Source: Pseudomonas gingeri (GTDB taxonomy: Bacteria; Pseudomonadota; Gammaproteobacteria; Pseudomonadales; Pseudomonadaceae). Taken from it: a DNA stretch of 64,000 nt. Under the pieces are notes generated by a model. The model saw only the letters and a list, made by a program, of their open reading frames with translations. It was not told the DNA's origin and did not search any database. Made by a program: the position numbers and the translations under genes. Below, one piece after another: positions 7,803 through 16,040 of the stretch (its first letter is position 1; each line of letters begins with the position of its first letter). The stretch covers positions 1-64,000 of the forward strand of contig NZ_JACAPR010000023.1 of NCBI RefSeq assembly GCF_013385635.1, written 5' to 3'.

Positions 7803-10649
7803 TTACAGGCTGGCTATCCGTGCATGCTGCTCGGCCAGCTTGCCCAGGGCCTGTTCGGCCTCGGCCAGCTTGGCGCGTTCTTTCTCGATGACTTCGGCCG
7901 GAGCCTTGTCGACGAATGCGGCATTCGACAGCTTGCCGCCAACCCGTTGCACTTCACCTTGCAGGCGCTGGATTTCCTTGTCCAGGCGCGCCAGTTCGGC
8001 GCCCTTGTCGATCAGCCCGGCCATCGGCACCAGCACTTCCATCTCGCCCACCAGGGCGGTGGCGGACAGCGGTGCCTCGTCGCCGGCAGCCAGCACGGTG
8101 ATCGATTCGAGTTTGGCGAGCTTCTTCAGCAGTTGCTCGTTCTCGTTCAGGCGACGCTGGTCCTGCTCGTTGACGTTCTTCAGGAACAGCGCCAATGGCT
8201 TGCCCGGGCCGATGTTCATCTCGGCGCGGATGTTGCGCACGCCGAGCATCAGGCCCTTGAGCCATTCGATATCGTCTTCGGCACCCTGGTCGATGCGTGC
8301 TTCGTTGGCCACCGGCCACGGTTGCAGCATGATGGTCTTGCCCTCGGCACCGACCAGCGGCGCCAGGCGCTGCCAGATTTCCTCGGTGATGAACGGCATG
8401 AACGGATGCGCCAGGCGCAGGGCCACTTCCAGCACGCGCACCAGGGTGCGACGGGTGCCGCGATGGCGCTCGATCGGTGCGTTCTCGTCCCACAGGACCG
8501 GCTTGGACAGTTCCAGGTACCAGTCGCAGTACTGGTTCCAGATGAACTCGTAGAGCGCCTGGGCCGCGAGGTCGAAGCGGAACTGGTCGAGCTGGCGGGT
8601 CACTTCGGCTTCGGTGCGCTGCAACTGCGAGATGATCCAGCGATCCGCCAGGGACAGCTCGTAGGCTTCGCCGTTCTGGCCGCAGTCTTCGCCCTTGTCC
8701 AGCACGTAACGCGCAGCGTTCCAGATCTTGTTGCAGAAGTTGCGATAGCCTTCGACGCGGCCCATGTCGAACTTGATGTCGCGACCGGTGGAGGCCAGCG
8801 AGCAGAAGGTGAAGCGCAGGGCATCGGTGCCATAGCTGGCGATACCTTCGGCGAACTCGGCGCGGGTCTGCTTCTCGATGGTTTTCTGCAACTTGGGCTG
8901 CATCAGGCCGGTGGTGCGTTTCTGCACCAGCGCTTCGAGCTCGATACCGTCGATGATGTCCAGCGGGTCGAGGACGTTGCCCTTGGACTTGGACATCTTC
9001 TGACCCTGGCCATCACGCACCAGGCCGTGGACGTAGACGGTCTTGAACGGTACCTGCGGCGTGCCGTCCTCGTTTTTCACCAGGTGCATGGTCAGCATGA
9101 TCATCCGGGCGACCCAGAAGAAAATGATGTCGAAACCGGTTACCAGCACGTCGGTGGGGTGGAAGGTCTTGAGGAATTCGGTCTGTTCCGGCCAGCCCAG
9201 GGTGGAGAAGGTCCACAGGCCTGCACTGAACCAGGTGTCGAGCACGTCGTTGTCCTGGTGCAGGACCACGTCCGCGCCGAGCTTGTGCTTGGCACGCACT
9301 TCGGCTTCATCGCGACCGACATAAACCTTGCCCGACTCGTCGTACCAGGCCGGGATGCGGTGGCCCCACCACAGTTGGCGGCTGATGCACCAGTCCTGGA
9401 TATCGCGCATCCAGGAGAAGTACATGTTTTCGTATTGCTTGGGCACGAAGGCGATGCGGCCGTCTTCCACGGCGGCAATGGCCGGCTCGGCCAGCGGCTT
9501 GGTGGAGACATACCACTGGTCGGTCAGCCATGGCTCGATGATGGTCCCGGAACGGTCGCCCTTCGGCACTTTCAGGGCGTGGTCATCGACGCTGACCAGC
9601 AGGCCCGCGGCATCGAAGTCGGCAACGATCTGCTTGCGCGCATCGAAACGGTCGAGGCCGGCGTATTGTGCCGGGATCTTGCCGTCGATGCTGTCGTTCA
9701 GCGTGCCGTCGAGGTTGAACACCTGGCAGGCCGGCAGGACGTTGGCGTTCTTGTCGAAGACGTTCAGCAGCGGCAGGTTGTGACGCTTGCCGACTTCATA
9801 GTCGTTGAAATCGTGGGCCGGGGTGATTTTCACGCAGCCGGTGCCGAATTCGGGATCGCAGTAGTCGTCGGCGATGATCGGGATACGGCGGCCGACCAGC
9901 GGCAACTCGACGAATTTGCCGATCAGGGCCTGGTAGCGTTCATCGTTCGGGTTGACCGCGACGGCGGCGTCGCCAAGCATGGTTTCCGGACGAGTGGTCG
10001 CGACGATCAGGTAATCCAGGCCTTCGGCGGTCTTGGCGCCATCGGCCAGCGGGTAGCGCAGGTTCCATAGGAAACCCTTCTCGTCGTGGTTTTCCACTTC
10101 GAGGTCGGAGATTGCCGTGTGCAGCTTGGTGTCCCAGTTGACCAGGCGCTTGCCGCGGTAGATCAGGCCGTCTTCGTGCAGGCGCACGAACGCTTCCTTG
10201 ACCGCTTCGGACAGACCGTCGTCCATGGTGAAGCGCTCGCGGCTCCAGTCCACGGACGAGCCCAGGCGGCGGATCTGGCGGCTGATATTGCCACCGGAAT
10301 GATCCTTCCATTCCCACACCTTTTCGAGAAACTTCTCGCGTCCCAGGTCATGCCGGTTCTGGCCCTGGGCTTCGAGCTGGCGCTCCACCAGCATCTGGGT
10401 GGCGATCCCCGCGTGGTCGGTGCCCGGCTGCCACAGGGTGTTGCGACCCTGCATGCGGCGGAAACGGATCAGGGCATCCATGATCGCGTTGTTGAAGCCG
10501 TGACCCATGTGCAGGCTGCCGGTGACGTTCGGCGGCGGGATCATGATGGTGTAGGAGTCGCCCGCGCCTTGCGGGGCGAAGTAGTTCTCGGACTCCCAGG
10601 TCTGGTACCAGGAGGTTTCAATGGCGTGCGGCTGGTAGGTCTTATCCAT
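7803..10649 (-). CDS. valS: Valyl-tRNA synthetase
   Basis: A 948-residue class I aminoacyl-tRNA synthetase that charges tRNA-Val. The HIGH-type motif is PPPNVTGSLHMGH (residues 38-50) and KMSKS is at 551-555. The connective editing domain lies between them, the anticodon-binding domain follows, and the last 70 residues are a valine-specific coiled coil rich in Glu/Lys/Leu. Length and motifs are fully normal. It is transcribed in the same direction as holC and pepA, with a REPIN-containing gap between. Confidence 0.98.
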   Translation of the reverse strand: MDKTYQPHAIETSWYQTWESENYFAPQGAGDSYTIMIPPPNVTGSLHMGHGFNNAIMDALIRFRRMQGRNTLWQPGTDHAGIATQMLVERQLEAQGQNRHDLGREKFLEKVWEWKDHSGGNISRQIRRLGSSVDWSRERFTMDDGLSEAVKEAFVRLHEDGLIYRGKRLVNWDTKLHTAISDLEVENHDEKGFLWNLRYPLADGAKTAEGLDYLIVATTRPETMLGDAAVAVNPNDERYQALIGKFVELPLVGRRIPIIADDYCDPEFGTGCVKITPAHDFNDYEVGKRHNLPLLNVFDKNANVLPACQVFNLDGTLNDSIDGKIPAQYAGLDRFDARKQIVADFDAAGLLVSVDDHALKVPKGDRSGTIIEPWLTDQWYVSTKPLAEPAIAAVEDGRIAFVPKQYENMYFSWMRDIQDWCISRQLWWGHRIPAWYDESGKVYVGRDEAEVRAKHKLGADVVLHQDNDVLDTWFSAGLWTFSTLGWPEQTEFLKTFHPTDVLVTGFDIIFFWVARMIMLTMHLVKNEDGTPQVPFKTVYVHGLVRDGQGQKMSKSKGNVLDPLDIIDGIELEALVQKRTTGLMQPKLQKTIEKQTRAEFAEGIASYGTDALRFTFCSLASTGRDIKFDMGRVEGYRNFCNKIWNAARYVLDKGEDCGQNGEAYELSLADRWIISQLQRTEAEVTRQLDQFRFDLAAQALYEFIWNQYCDWYLELSKPVLWDENAPIERHRGTRRTLVRVLEVALRLAHPFMPFITEEIWQRLAPLVGAEGKTIMLQPWPVANEARIDQGAEDDIEWLKGLMLGVRNIRAEMNIGPGKPLALFLKNVNEQDQRRLNENEQLLKKLAKLESITVLAAGDEAPLSATALVGEMEVLVPMAGLIDKGAELARLDKEIQRLQGEVQRVGGKLSNAAFVDKAPAEVIEKERAKLAEAEQALGKLAEQHARIASL

Positions 10650-11003
10650 GCGCGGCGGGACCCTTAGGCGTTAATTCAGGAAAGCCGACAAGTATAACGG
10701 GGATATGGCGCGGGGCGTAGAGCGAGGTGAGCGCTTGAGGCACAAATATGCGTGTCGGCGCCCCAGTCTCGGTTAGCTCGGAGCATTTGAAGTCGGGCAC
10801 GGTCCTGTGGCGAGCGGGCTTGCCCGCGCTCGGCTGCGAAGCAGTCGTAAAACCGTTGACTGCGCTCTGCCTGACACAATGAGTTCTCTGGTTTTAGGGC
10901 CGCTTCGCGTCCCAGCGCGGGCAAGCCCGCTCGCCATAAGGTAGCGCTCGACTTTGAATTTCTTCAGCCAGCGGATACTGGAGCCGGCCCTGCTTCTACA
11001 AAG
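10650..11003. other. Intergenic region upstream of valS
   Basis: A gap of about 354 bases between the uncharacterised gene at 11004 and valS. Its centre is a REPIN-type pair. The valS-proximal 100 bases should hold the valS promoter or leader. I found no T-box-like structure and no convincing small gene. Confidence 0.5.
10804..10937. repeat. REPIN-type inverted pair (GGCGAGCGGGCTTGCCCGCGC class)
   Basis: Left arm GTGGCGAGCGGGCTTGCCCG and right arm CGGGCAAGCCCGCTCGCCA face each other about 90 bases apart. Inside the arms are GGCTGCGAAGC and GCCGCTTCGC. The same class occurs at 20753-20886. Confidence 0.85.
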
Positions 11004-11441
11004 TCAGGAAGGATATTGGCTCAGCAGGCGCTCCATCCGCGCATCCAGGCGGCGCTTGATCTCGGTTTCTATATGCGGGGCGAAATCGTCGATCACGTCC
11101 TGCATGATCAGTTGCGCGGCGGCGCGCAATTCGCTGTCCAGGTGCAGCAGGGTGTCCTGGCTGCCGGCCTTGGCCGGTTCCGGCTTCGCTTCGGCAATCG
11201 GTGTCGGTGCGGGTGTCGGTGCGGCTGCGACAGGCGGGGCGACCTCGGGGGCTGCCTCGACCTCGGCTTTTTTACCCACCATGTCGAACAGCAGCGGGAT
11301 TTGCCCTTCGCTGGCGACCGTTTCGGTCAGCAGCGGTGGCTGCAGGGTGTCGTCGCCGAGCAACTTGCGGATCGATTCGAGCTCGTCGAGCAGGGGTGCA
11401 GCTTTTTGTGGTTGTTTTGGCGTGTCCATCGGGGTGCTCAA
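11004..11441 (-). CDS. Conserved hypothetical protein linked to holC
   Basis: A 145-residue protein I cannot assign to a named family. Residues about 15-60 are a charged region with LLDELESIRKLLGDD. The middle (about 60-95) is an Ala/Pro/Glu-rich low-complexity linker. The C-terminus is a helix, LDSELRAAAQLIMQDVIDDF followed by an IETEIKRRLDARMERLL stretch. It overlaps the end of holC by four bases (ATGA type), implying translational coupling. A role with the Pol III chi subunit or the clamp loader is inference from position only. ATG 11429 is an alternative start. Confidence 0.7.
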   Translation of the reverse strand: MSTPMDTPKQPQKAAPLLDELESIRKLLGDDTLQPPLLTETVASEGQIPLLFDMVGKKAEVEAAPEVAPPVAAAPTPAPTPIAEAKPEPAKAGSQDTLLHLDSELRAAAQLIMQDVIDDFAPHIETEIKRRLDARMERLLSQYPS

Positions 11442-11866
11442 AGTCGCTGTAGACGGTGATCTTGCAGAGGATATCCCTGTTCGCGGTAGAAGCGGAAACT
11501 CTCCCGTGCCGCCTGGCGGATCGCCGGGTCTTCCACCACCACTTCCGCCACACGGGCGAAGCGTGAGGCAAAGGACGGTACTTTCAGATCGAGGTTGACC
11601 AGCAGGTCCTGGTGCGTGCCGGGGTCTTCACCCAGTCCCAGGACCACACTGCCCTCGGGCTCGCTTTCCGCCGGGCCGTGGGGAACGAAGCTCTCGCCCT
11701 TGAAGCGCCACAGGCGGGCATCCAGATCGTCGCGCTGGCCGGCATCGCTGCAGTGCAGGTAGACCTTGTGCCCCAGGCGCCAGGCCTTTTCGGTCAGCTT
11801 GCAGGCGAAATCCAGCCGGGCTGAAGGATCAGGGCTGGGCAGGATGTAGAAATCGACTTGGGTCAT
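11438..11866 (-). CDS. holC: DNA polymerase III subunit chi
   Basis: A 142-residue HolC protein: start MTQVDFYILP, then the family core CKLTEKAWRLGHKVYLHC, the FVPHGPAE motif and a C-terminal VEDPAIRQAARESFRFYRE. Chi bridges the clamp loader (via psi) to single-stranded DNA-binding protein. It sits 58 bases after pepA on the same strand, and its stop overlaps the next gene by four bases, so pepA-holC-11004 may form one transcript. Confidence 0.93.
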   Translation of the reverse strand: MTQVDFYILPSPDPSARLDFACKLTEKAWRLGHKVYLHCSDAGQRDDLDARLWRFKGESFVPHGPAESEPEGSVVLGLGEDPGTHQDLLVNLDLKVPSFASRFARVAEVVVEDPAIRQAARESFRFYREQGYPLQDHRLQRL

Positions 11867-11924
11867 AGAGGTTCCTGAGCCAGGGCGCCGACCTCCGCGG
11901 AGGACAGCGCCGTGGTCGTCAGTG

Positions 11925-13412
11925 TCAGGCCTTGGCGCGATCCAGCAGGTACTGGGTCAGCAGGGGCACCGGACGGCCGGTGGCGCCCTTGTCCTTGCCG
12001 CCGCTGGTCCAGGCGGTGCCGGCGATGTCCAGGTGAGCCCAGTTCAGGTTCTTGGTGAAGCGCGACAGGAAGCAGGCGGCAGTGATGGTGCCGGCTTTCG
12101 GTCCGCCGATGTTGGCGATGTCGGCGAACGGGCTGTCCAGCTGCTCCTGGTACTCGTCGAACAGCGGCAGTTGCCAGGCTCGGTCGTCGGCCTGGCGGCC
12201 GGCGTTGAGCAGTTGTTCGATCAGCTCGTCGTTGTTGCCCAGCAGGCCCGAGGTGTGCGAACCGAGGGCGACGATGCAGGCGCCGGTCAGGGTGGCGATA
12301 TCGATCACTGCCTGAGGCTTGAAGCGTTCGGCGTAGGTCAGGGCGTCGCACAGCACCAGGCGGCCTTCGGCGTCGGTGTTGAGGATTTCCACGGTCTGGC
12401 CGCTGAGGGTGGTGACGATGTCGCCCGGGCGGGTCGCGCCGCCGCTCGGCATGTTCTCGGCACAGGCCAGGATGCACACCAGGTTGATCGGCAGCTTCAG
12501 TTCCAGTACGGCTTGCAGCGTACCGAAGACACTGGCGGCGCCGCCCATGTCGTATTTCATTTCATCCATGCCGGCGCCCGGCTTGAGGCTGATACCGCCG
12601 GTGTCGAAGGTAATGCCCTTGCCGACCAGGGCGAACGGCTTCTCGGATTTCTTGCCGCCGTTGTACTGCATGACGATCAGGCGTGGCGGCTGGTCGCTGC
12701 CCTGGCCTACGGCATAGAACGAACCCATGCCCAGTTCCTTGATCTTCTTCTCGTCGAAGATCTCGACCTTCAGGCCCTTGTGGGTCTTGCCCAGGTTCTT
12801 CGCCTGTTCGGCGAGGTAGCTCGGGTGGCAGATGTTCGGCGGGGTGTTGCCCAGGTCACGGGTGAACGCCATGCCGTTGGCGATGGCCTTGGCGTGGGTC
12901 ACGGCGCGTTCGACTTCGGCTTGCGCGGCCTTGATGGTGATCAGGGTGATTTTCTTCAGGGCGCGCGGTTCGGCTTTCTGGCTCTTGTAGGCATCGAAGG
13001 TGTATTCGCCATCCAGCAGGCTTTCCGCCAGCAGGCGGGTCTTGCCGTAGCTGTCACGGCCCTTGACCACCACTTCGTCGAGGGCGAGCACGGCATCGCC
13101 GCCGCCCAGGCCCTTGAGGGTGCCGAGGATGCTCGCGACGGTCTTGCGCAATGGCCGGTCGCCCAACTCGTCCTTGCCCACGCCTACCAGCAGCACGCGC
13201 TCGGCTTTCAGGTTTGGCAAGCTCTGCAACAGCAGGCTCTGGCCGACCTTGCCGGCGAGGTCGCCACGCTTGAGGATGGCACTGATGGCGCCGCCAGCCA
13301 GTTCATCGACTTTCTGCGCGACAGTACCGAGCTTGCGGCCTTCGCCGACAGCGAGTACCAGGGTGGCGGTTTTCAACGTTTCCGGGCTAACGCTTTTTAC
13401 AACCAGTTCCAT
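11925..13412 (-). CDS. pepA: Leucyl (cytosol) aminopeptidase PepA
   Basis: A 495-residue M17 metallopeptidase. The N-terminal domain is variable; the C-terminal catalytic domain carries GKGITFDTGGISLKP (metal-binding lysine and aspartate), the signature NTDAEGR at 345-351, and the conserved DIATLTGA. It removes N-terminal residues using two metal ions. In E. coli PepA is also a DNA-binding accessory factor for Xer recombination at cer and a repressor of carAB; whether that applies here is not visible. It is divergent from lptF. Confidence 0.96.
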   Translation of the reverse strand: MELVVKSVSPETLKTATLVLAVGEGRKLGTVAQKVDELAGGAISAILKRGDLAGKVGQSLLLQSLPNLKAERVLLVGVGKDELGDRPLRKTVASILGTLKGLGGGDAVLALDEVVVKGRDSYGKTRLLAESLLDGEYTFDAYKSQKAEPRALKKITLITIKAAQAEVERAVTHAKAIANGMAFTRDLGNTPPNICHPSYLAEQAKNLGKTHKGLKVEIFDEKKIKELGMGSFYAVGQGSDQPPRLIVMQYNGGKKSEKPFALVGKGITFDTGGISLKPGAGMDEMKYDMGGAASVFGTLQAVLELKLPINLVCILACAENMPSGGATRPGDIVTTLSGQTVEILNTDAEGRLVLCDALTYAERFKPQAVIDIATLTGACIVALGSHTSGLLGNNDELIEQLLNAGRQADDRAWQLPLFDEYQEQLDSPFADIANIGGPKAGTITAACFLSRFTKNLNWAHLDIAGTAWTSGGKDKGATGRPVPLLTQYLLDRAKA

Positions 13413-13697
13413 GTCTGGGTCCCTGAATAAAGGTCAGTGGGCGCGAAGCGAGGCTCTGCGCTGGGTGGCTTGGCGCCGCAGCGACGCGCAAGCGACAAAG
13501 GCCGCAGTTTGAACCTCGCCGCCCGCCGCTGACAACCCTGCGTTTCAGCTTTGCGTGCGTGGTTGAGCGTGCGCAGTGACAGGGGCGGCCAATCACAGGA
13601 TAATGCGCCATCTTTTTAGACGGCTCTTGATGAGCTGACTCTATATGCTTGCTTGTTCGGCCGCTTTAGTTAGCCTGACAACCCTGGAGTGTCTGGT
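13413..13697. promoter_or_regulatory. Divergent pepA/lptF promoter region
   Basis: 285 bases without a gene between oppositely oriented pepA and lptF. The part next to lptF is AT-richer (around 13600-13680, with CTATATGCT and TAGTTAGCC) and is the likely promoter zone. GGAG at 13686-13689 is the lptF ribosome binding site. Confidence 0.5.
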
Positions 13698-14816
13698 TTG
13701 ATCGTCTTTCGTTATCTGTCTCGCGAAGTCCTGGTTACATTGAGTGCCGTCAGCGCCGTGCTGCTGGTGATCACCATGAGCGGGCGCTTCGTCAAATTCC
13801 TCGCCCAGGCCGCTTCGGGCGCGCTGGATCCGGGGGCGCTATTCCTGATCATGGGCTTCCGCCTGCCCGGTTTCCTGCAATTGATCCTGCCATTGGGGTT
13901 GTTTCTCGGGATTCTGCTGGCTTATGGCCGGTTGTACCTGGAAAGCGAAATGACCGTGCTGTCGGCCACCGGCATGAGCCAGCAACGCCTGCTCGGCATG
14001 ACCATGGCGCCGGCCCTTCTGGTAGCCCTGCTGGTGGCCTGGTTGAGCCTGAGCCTGGCGCCCCAGGGGGCCTACCAGTTCCAGCTGGTGCTCAACAAGC
14101 AGGACGCCCTGACCGAGTTCGACACCCTGGAGCCGGGGCGCTTCCAGGCGCTGAACGATGGTTCGCGGATCACCTACACCGAAAAACTGTCGGATGACCG
14201 CACCCAGCTGGGCGGCGTGTTCATTTCCGAGAAACGTCTCGGCCAGGACAAGAAAGACCGGGGTATTTCGGTGCTGGTCGCCGATCACGGTCGCCTGGAG
14301 GTCAAGCCCGACGGCAATCGCTACCTGATTCTCGAGGACGGCTATCGCTATGACGGCAGCCCGGGGCAGGCGGACTATCGCGCGATCAAATATGACACCT
14401 ACGGCGTGCAGATGGAGAAACCCGAAATCAGTAACGAGGTGACCGACCGCGATGCCCTCGCGACCCGCGACCTGTGGGGGAGCAGCGAGCGCAAGTCGAT
14501 TGCCGAGCTGCAATGGCGCCTGTCCCTGCCGCTGCTGGTCTTTATCGTCACCCTGATGGCGGTGCCGCTGTCGCGGGTCAATCCGCGCCAGGGTCGCTTC
14601 CTCAAGCTGTTGCCAGCAATCCTGCTGTACATGGCGTACCTGACCATGTTGATTTCCGCCCGTGGTTCGCTGGAGAAAGGCCACCTGTCGCCCGTGCTCG
14701 GCTTGTGGTGGGTGCATGGACTGTTCCTGGCGATAGGCCTGGGCCTGCTGTATTGGGAACCGTTGCGTTTGAAGCTGGCGAGTCGCCGCGACATGAAGGA
14801 GATGGCTCGTGGTTAA
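13698..14816 (+). CDS. lptF: LPS export ABC transporter permease LptF
   Basis: Inner-membrane LptF with three helices at each end and a large periplasmic beta-jellyroll domain (about residues 130-260). It pairs with LptG and the LptB ATPase to extract lipopolysaccharide from the inner membrane. I set the start at TTG 13698 (MIVFRYLSREV). GGAG ends eight bases before it, the product then begins exactly where the family does, and the alternative GTG at 13689 overlaps that GGAG. The stop overlaps lptG by eight bases, so the pair is translationally coupled. Confidence 0.93.
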   Translation: MIVFRYLSREVLVTLSAVSAVLLVITMSGRFVKFLAQAASGALDPGALFLIMGFRLPGFLQLILPLGLFLGILLAYGRLYLESEMTVLSATGMSQQRLLGMTMAPALLVALLVAWLSLSLAPQGAYQFQLVLNKQDALTEFDTLEPGRFQALNDGSRITYTEKLSDDRTQLGGVFISEKRLGQDKKDRGISVLVADHGRLEVKPDGNRYLILEDGYRYDGSPGQADYRAIKYDTYGVQMEKPEISNEVTDRDALATRDLWGSSERKSIAELQWRLSLPLLVFIVTLMAVPLSRVNPRQGRFLKLLPAILLYMAYLTMLISARGSLEKGHLSPVLGLWWVHGLFLAIGLGLLYWEPLRLKLASRRDMKEMARG

Positions 14817-15870
14817 GCTCGACCGCTACATTGGCAGTACCGTATTCCTGGCGATCCTGGCGGTGCTCGGGATCATCCTGGGCCTGGCCTCGCTGTTTGC
14901 GTTCATCGACGAGATGGGCAATGTCAGCGACACCTACACCTGGGGCGACATCCTCAGCTTCGTCCTGCTGACGGCGCCTCGTCGCGTCTATGACATGTTG
15001 CCGATGGCCGGCCTGATCGGTTGCCTGATCGGCCTGGGCAGCCTGGCGAGCAACAGCGAACTGACCATCATGCGCGCGGCCGGCGTGTCCATCGGGCGTA
15101 TCGTCTGGGCGGTGATGAAGCCGATGCTGGTGCTGATGATCGTCGGTGTGCTGGTCGGCGAATATGTGGCACCGGTCACCGAGAGCCAGGCCCAGGCCAA
15201 CCGTGCACTGGCCCAGGGGTCGGGCGACGCGCAGAGTTCCAGGCACGGCTTGTGGCACCGCCAGGGCGACGAGTTCATCCATATCAACGCCGTGCAGCCC
15301 AATGGCCTGCTCTACGGGGTGACCCGTTATCATTTCGACGACCAGCGGCACCTGCTGTCGTCGAGCTTCGCCAAGCAGGCCCGCTTCGACAAGGATCATT
15401 GGAACCTGACGGACGTCACCACCACCTATTTCCGGGGGGACCACACCGAGGTTATCAACAGTCCGCAGGAGCTCTGGGGCGTGTCCCTCAGCCCGAACCT
15501 GCTGAGCACCGTGGTGATGGTGCCCGAGGCCCTGTCGATCAGCGGCCTGTGGGGTTATATCCACTATCTGGCGGACCAGGGGCTGGCCAATGGCCGCTAC
15601 TGGTTGGCGTTCTGGGTCAAGATCCTGCAACCGCTGGTCACCGCCGCGCTCGTGTTGATGGCGATCTCCTTCATCTTCGGCCCGCTGCGTTCGGTGACCC
15701 TCGGCCAGCGGGTGTTCACCGGCGTGCTGGTCGGTTTCACCTTCCGTATCGCCCAGGACCTGCTGGGGCCGTCGAGCCTGGTGTTCGGCTTCTCGCCGTT
15801 GCTCGCGGTGCTGGTACCGGCGGGGATCTGTGCGATCGCCGGGCTCTGGCTGTTGCGTCGCGCCGGATAA
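14809..15870 (+). CDS. lptG: LPS export ABC transporter permease LptG
   Basis: A 353-residue partner of LptF with the same layout. Start MVKLDRYIGSTVFLAIL, cytoplasmic coupling region around TAPRRVYDMLPMAGLIGCL, a periplasmic domain from about 130 to 250, then three C-terminal helices. GTG start inside the lptF end. A terminator follows 35 bases downstream, so lptFG is a closed two-gene operon separate from lepA. Confidence 0.95.
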   Translation: MVKLDRYIGSTVFLAILAVLGIILGLASLFAFIDEMGNVSDTYTWGDILSFVLLTAPRRVYDMLPMAGLIGCLIGLGSLASNSELTIMRAAGVSIGRIVWAVMKPMLVLMIVGVLVGEYVAPVTESQAQANRALAQGSGDAQSSRHGLWHRQGDEFIHINAVQPNGLLYGVTRYHFDDQRHLLSSSFAKQARFDKDHWNLTDVTTTYFRGDHTEVINSPQELWGVSLSPNLLSTVVMVPEALSISGLWGYIHYLADQGLANGRYWLAFWVKILQPLVTAALVLMAISFIFGPLRSVTLGQRVFTGVLVGFTFRIAQDLLGPSSLVFGFSPLLAVLVPAGICAIAGLWLLRRAG

Positions 15871-15904
15871 GGGCGGCAAACACGCCGGGCCGGCCCGGAA
15901 AAAG

Positions 15905-15932
15905 GCCCCTGCCGACCAGCAGGGGCTTTTTT
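15905..15932 (+). terminator. Terminator of lptFG
   Basis: Stem GCCCCTGC/GCAGGGGC with a six-base loop and a run of six T. It separates lptG from the lepA block. Confidence 0.92.
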
Positions 15933-15956
15933 GTGCCCGTCGCCTTGCCTGTGAAC

Positions 15957-15986
15957 GTGACGCCCAGGCCGCGCATCAGGTACAAT
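15957..15986 (+). promoter_or_regulatory. Possible promoter of lepA
   Basis: TACAAT at 15981-15986 is a good -10 box and GTGACG at 15957-15962 a poor -35, with an 18-base spacer. Given the terminator upstream, the lepA block needs its own promoter in this interval. Read by eye only. Confidence 0.4.
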
Positions 15987-16040
15987 TCCCGGCTATTTTT
16001 CGGCGGGCAGTCTGCCTGCAACCTTTTTGAGTGTTGACCC

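Noticed and set aside
7824..10070. Long plus-strand open frame opposite valS
   Set aside because: Shadow of valS; all valS motifs are intact on the other strand and the plus-strand product shows no family features.
11922..13430. A 502-codon plus-strand frame opposite pepA
   Set aside because: Shadow of pepA, with no ribosome binding site or domain.
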